From NCBI GenBank assembly GCA_945895265.1, contig CAMDEF010000037.1:1-42343 (forward strand): a DNA stretch of 42,343 nt. Direction: 5' to 3'. The translations under genes and the position numbers were made by a program. Of the stretch, positions 41,991 through 42,343 are shown in pieces. How positions within the stretch are numbered: position 1 is the stretch's first letter; every line of letters starts with the position of its first letter. Source of the stretch: Bordetella parapertussis (lineage in GTDB: Bacteria > Pseudomonadota > Gammaproteobacteria > Burkholderiales > Burkholderiaceae_B). Under the pieces are notes generated by a model. It had not been told where the DNA came from. It searched no databases and saw nothing but the letters and a program-made list of their open reading frames with translations.

Positions 41991-42343
41991 GTGCGAGCGC
42001 ATCAGGCGCGAAAGCGGTTTGGTCAGAATTTCTTAGTTGATCTGGGTGTGATTGAGGCAATCGTGCGGGCGATTGGCCCAGTTCATGAAGATCGTATGAT
42101 CGAAATCGGGCCCGGCTTAGGCGCGTTGACCGCGCCACTTCTGGACAAGCTCAGCTCGCTTACCGTCATCGAGCTCGATCGCGATCTGGCTTCAAGATTG
42201 CGTCAGCGGTTTTCTGAAACACGGCTGCCCATTGTGCAGGCCGATGTACTGAACGTTGATTTCTCTCAATTTGGTGATCACTTACGTATTGTAGGAAACT
42301 TACCCTACAACATTTCAAGCCCGTTGCTGTTCACTTTGGTCGA
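41991..42343 (+). CDS. rsmA: 16S rRNA dimethyladenosine transferase RsmA/KsgA (cut by right edge)
   Basis: A GTG at 41991, with AAGGA upstream, opens a frame to the window end (117 codons). The start [14 protein letters not shown] is the family signature; [11 protein letters not shown] is the SAM loop, VIELDRD the acidic strand and NLPYNIS the catalytic motif. The enzyme dimethylates two adjacent adenines at the 3' end of 16S rRNA. It follows surA after 3 bases; pdxA, often found between them, is absent here. Confidence 0.95.
   Translation, partial: MRAHQARKRFGQNFLVDLGVIEAIVRAIGPVHEDRMIEIGPGLGALTAPLLDKLSSLTVIELDRDLASRLRQRFSETRLPIVQADVLNVDFSQFGDHLRIVGNLPYNISSPLLFTLV

Overview
The window (42,343 bases) looks like a chromosomal segment of a betaproteobacterium, most likely Burkholderiales and plausibly Alcaligenaceae. 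This rests on gene content only: a Bug-type tripartite tricarboxylate receptor, a Gln-type thiol dioxygenase paired with a multidomain rhodanese, CoA-ligase/SDR/amidohydrolase catabolic genes, and an amgK-murU pair divergent from lptD-surA-rsmA. No rRNA, tRNA, CRISPR array, phage gene or transposase gene was seen.

Layout. 1-5781 (minus): RND efflux operon (permease, adaptor, outer-membrane lipoprotein; the last runs off the left edge), behind a sigma70-like promoter whose -10 and spacer lie in a near-perfect 24-bp palindrome. 6116-9310 (minus): amidohydrolase, SDR and phenylacetate-CoA-ligase-like genes. 9441-11674 (plus): a 3-mercaptopropionate-type thiol dioxygenase overlapping a four-domain rhodanese. 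11683-13698: a small nucleosidase, an orphan ZnuB-like permease and a hotdog thioesterase. 13825-16703: two tandem EstB/class-C-like serine hydrolases, the first without and the second with a signal peptide, then a 49-codon relic of an Ldh-family dehydrogenase ending in a REP-like palindrome. 16832-20465 (plus): OsmC, an acyl-CoA-dehydrogenase-fold flavoprotein lacking the usual catalytic Glu, a rubredoxin/rubredoxin-reductase fusion overlapping it, and a cupin. 20564-24913 (minus): an MBOAT plus two SGNH proteins, probably an envelope O-acetylation module; one SGNH protein carries a 15-copy 18-bp minisatellite. 25035-30365: an alpha/beta hydrolase and a catabolic group (beta-decarboxylating dehydrogenase, Bug receptor, DHDPS-family lyase, RraA-family aldolase), with a degenerate 30-bp tandem repeat between two convergent genes. 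30492-37937 (minus): PAP2 phosphatase, GT9, flippase-like protein, GT39, a coiled-coil membrane protein, MurU and AmgK. 37954-42343 (plus): lptD, surA and the 5' part of rsmA.

How it fits together. The right third concerns the cell envelope: LPS export (LptD), outer-membrane protein folding (SurA), MurNAc recycling (AmgK/MurU) and glycolipid transfer (GT9, GT39, flippase-like, PAP2). The middle holds organic-acid, thiol and ester catabolism. The most likely under-described unit is 17464-19919: an ACAD-fold flavoprotein translationally coupled to a single-chain rubredoxin-reductase, which suggests a reductant-driven flavin reaction rather than ordinary beta-oxidation. Several enzymes lack textbook catalytic residues: the SDR (Tyr and Lys), the amidohydrolase (beta-6 His), the ACAD (Glu), the DHDPS homologue (Tyr) and the RND permease (the TM10 Lys).
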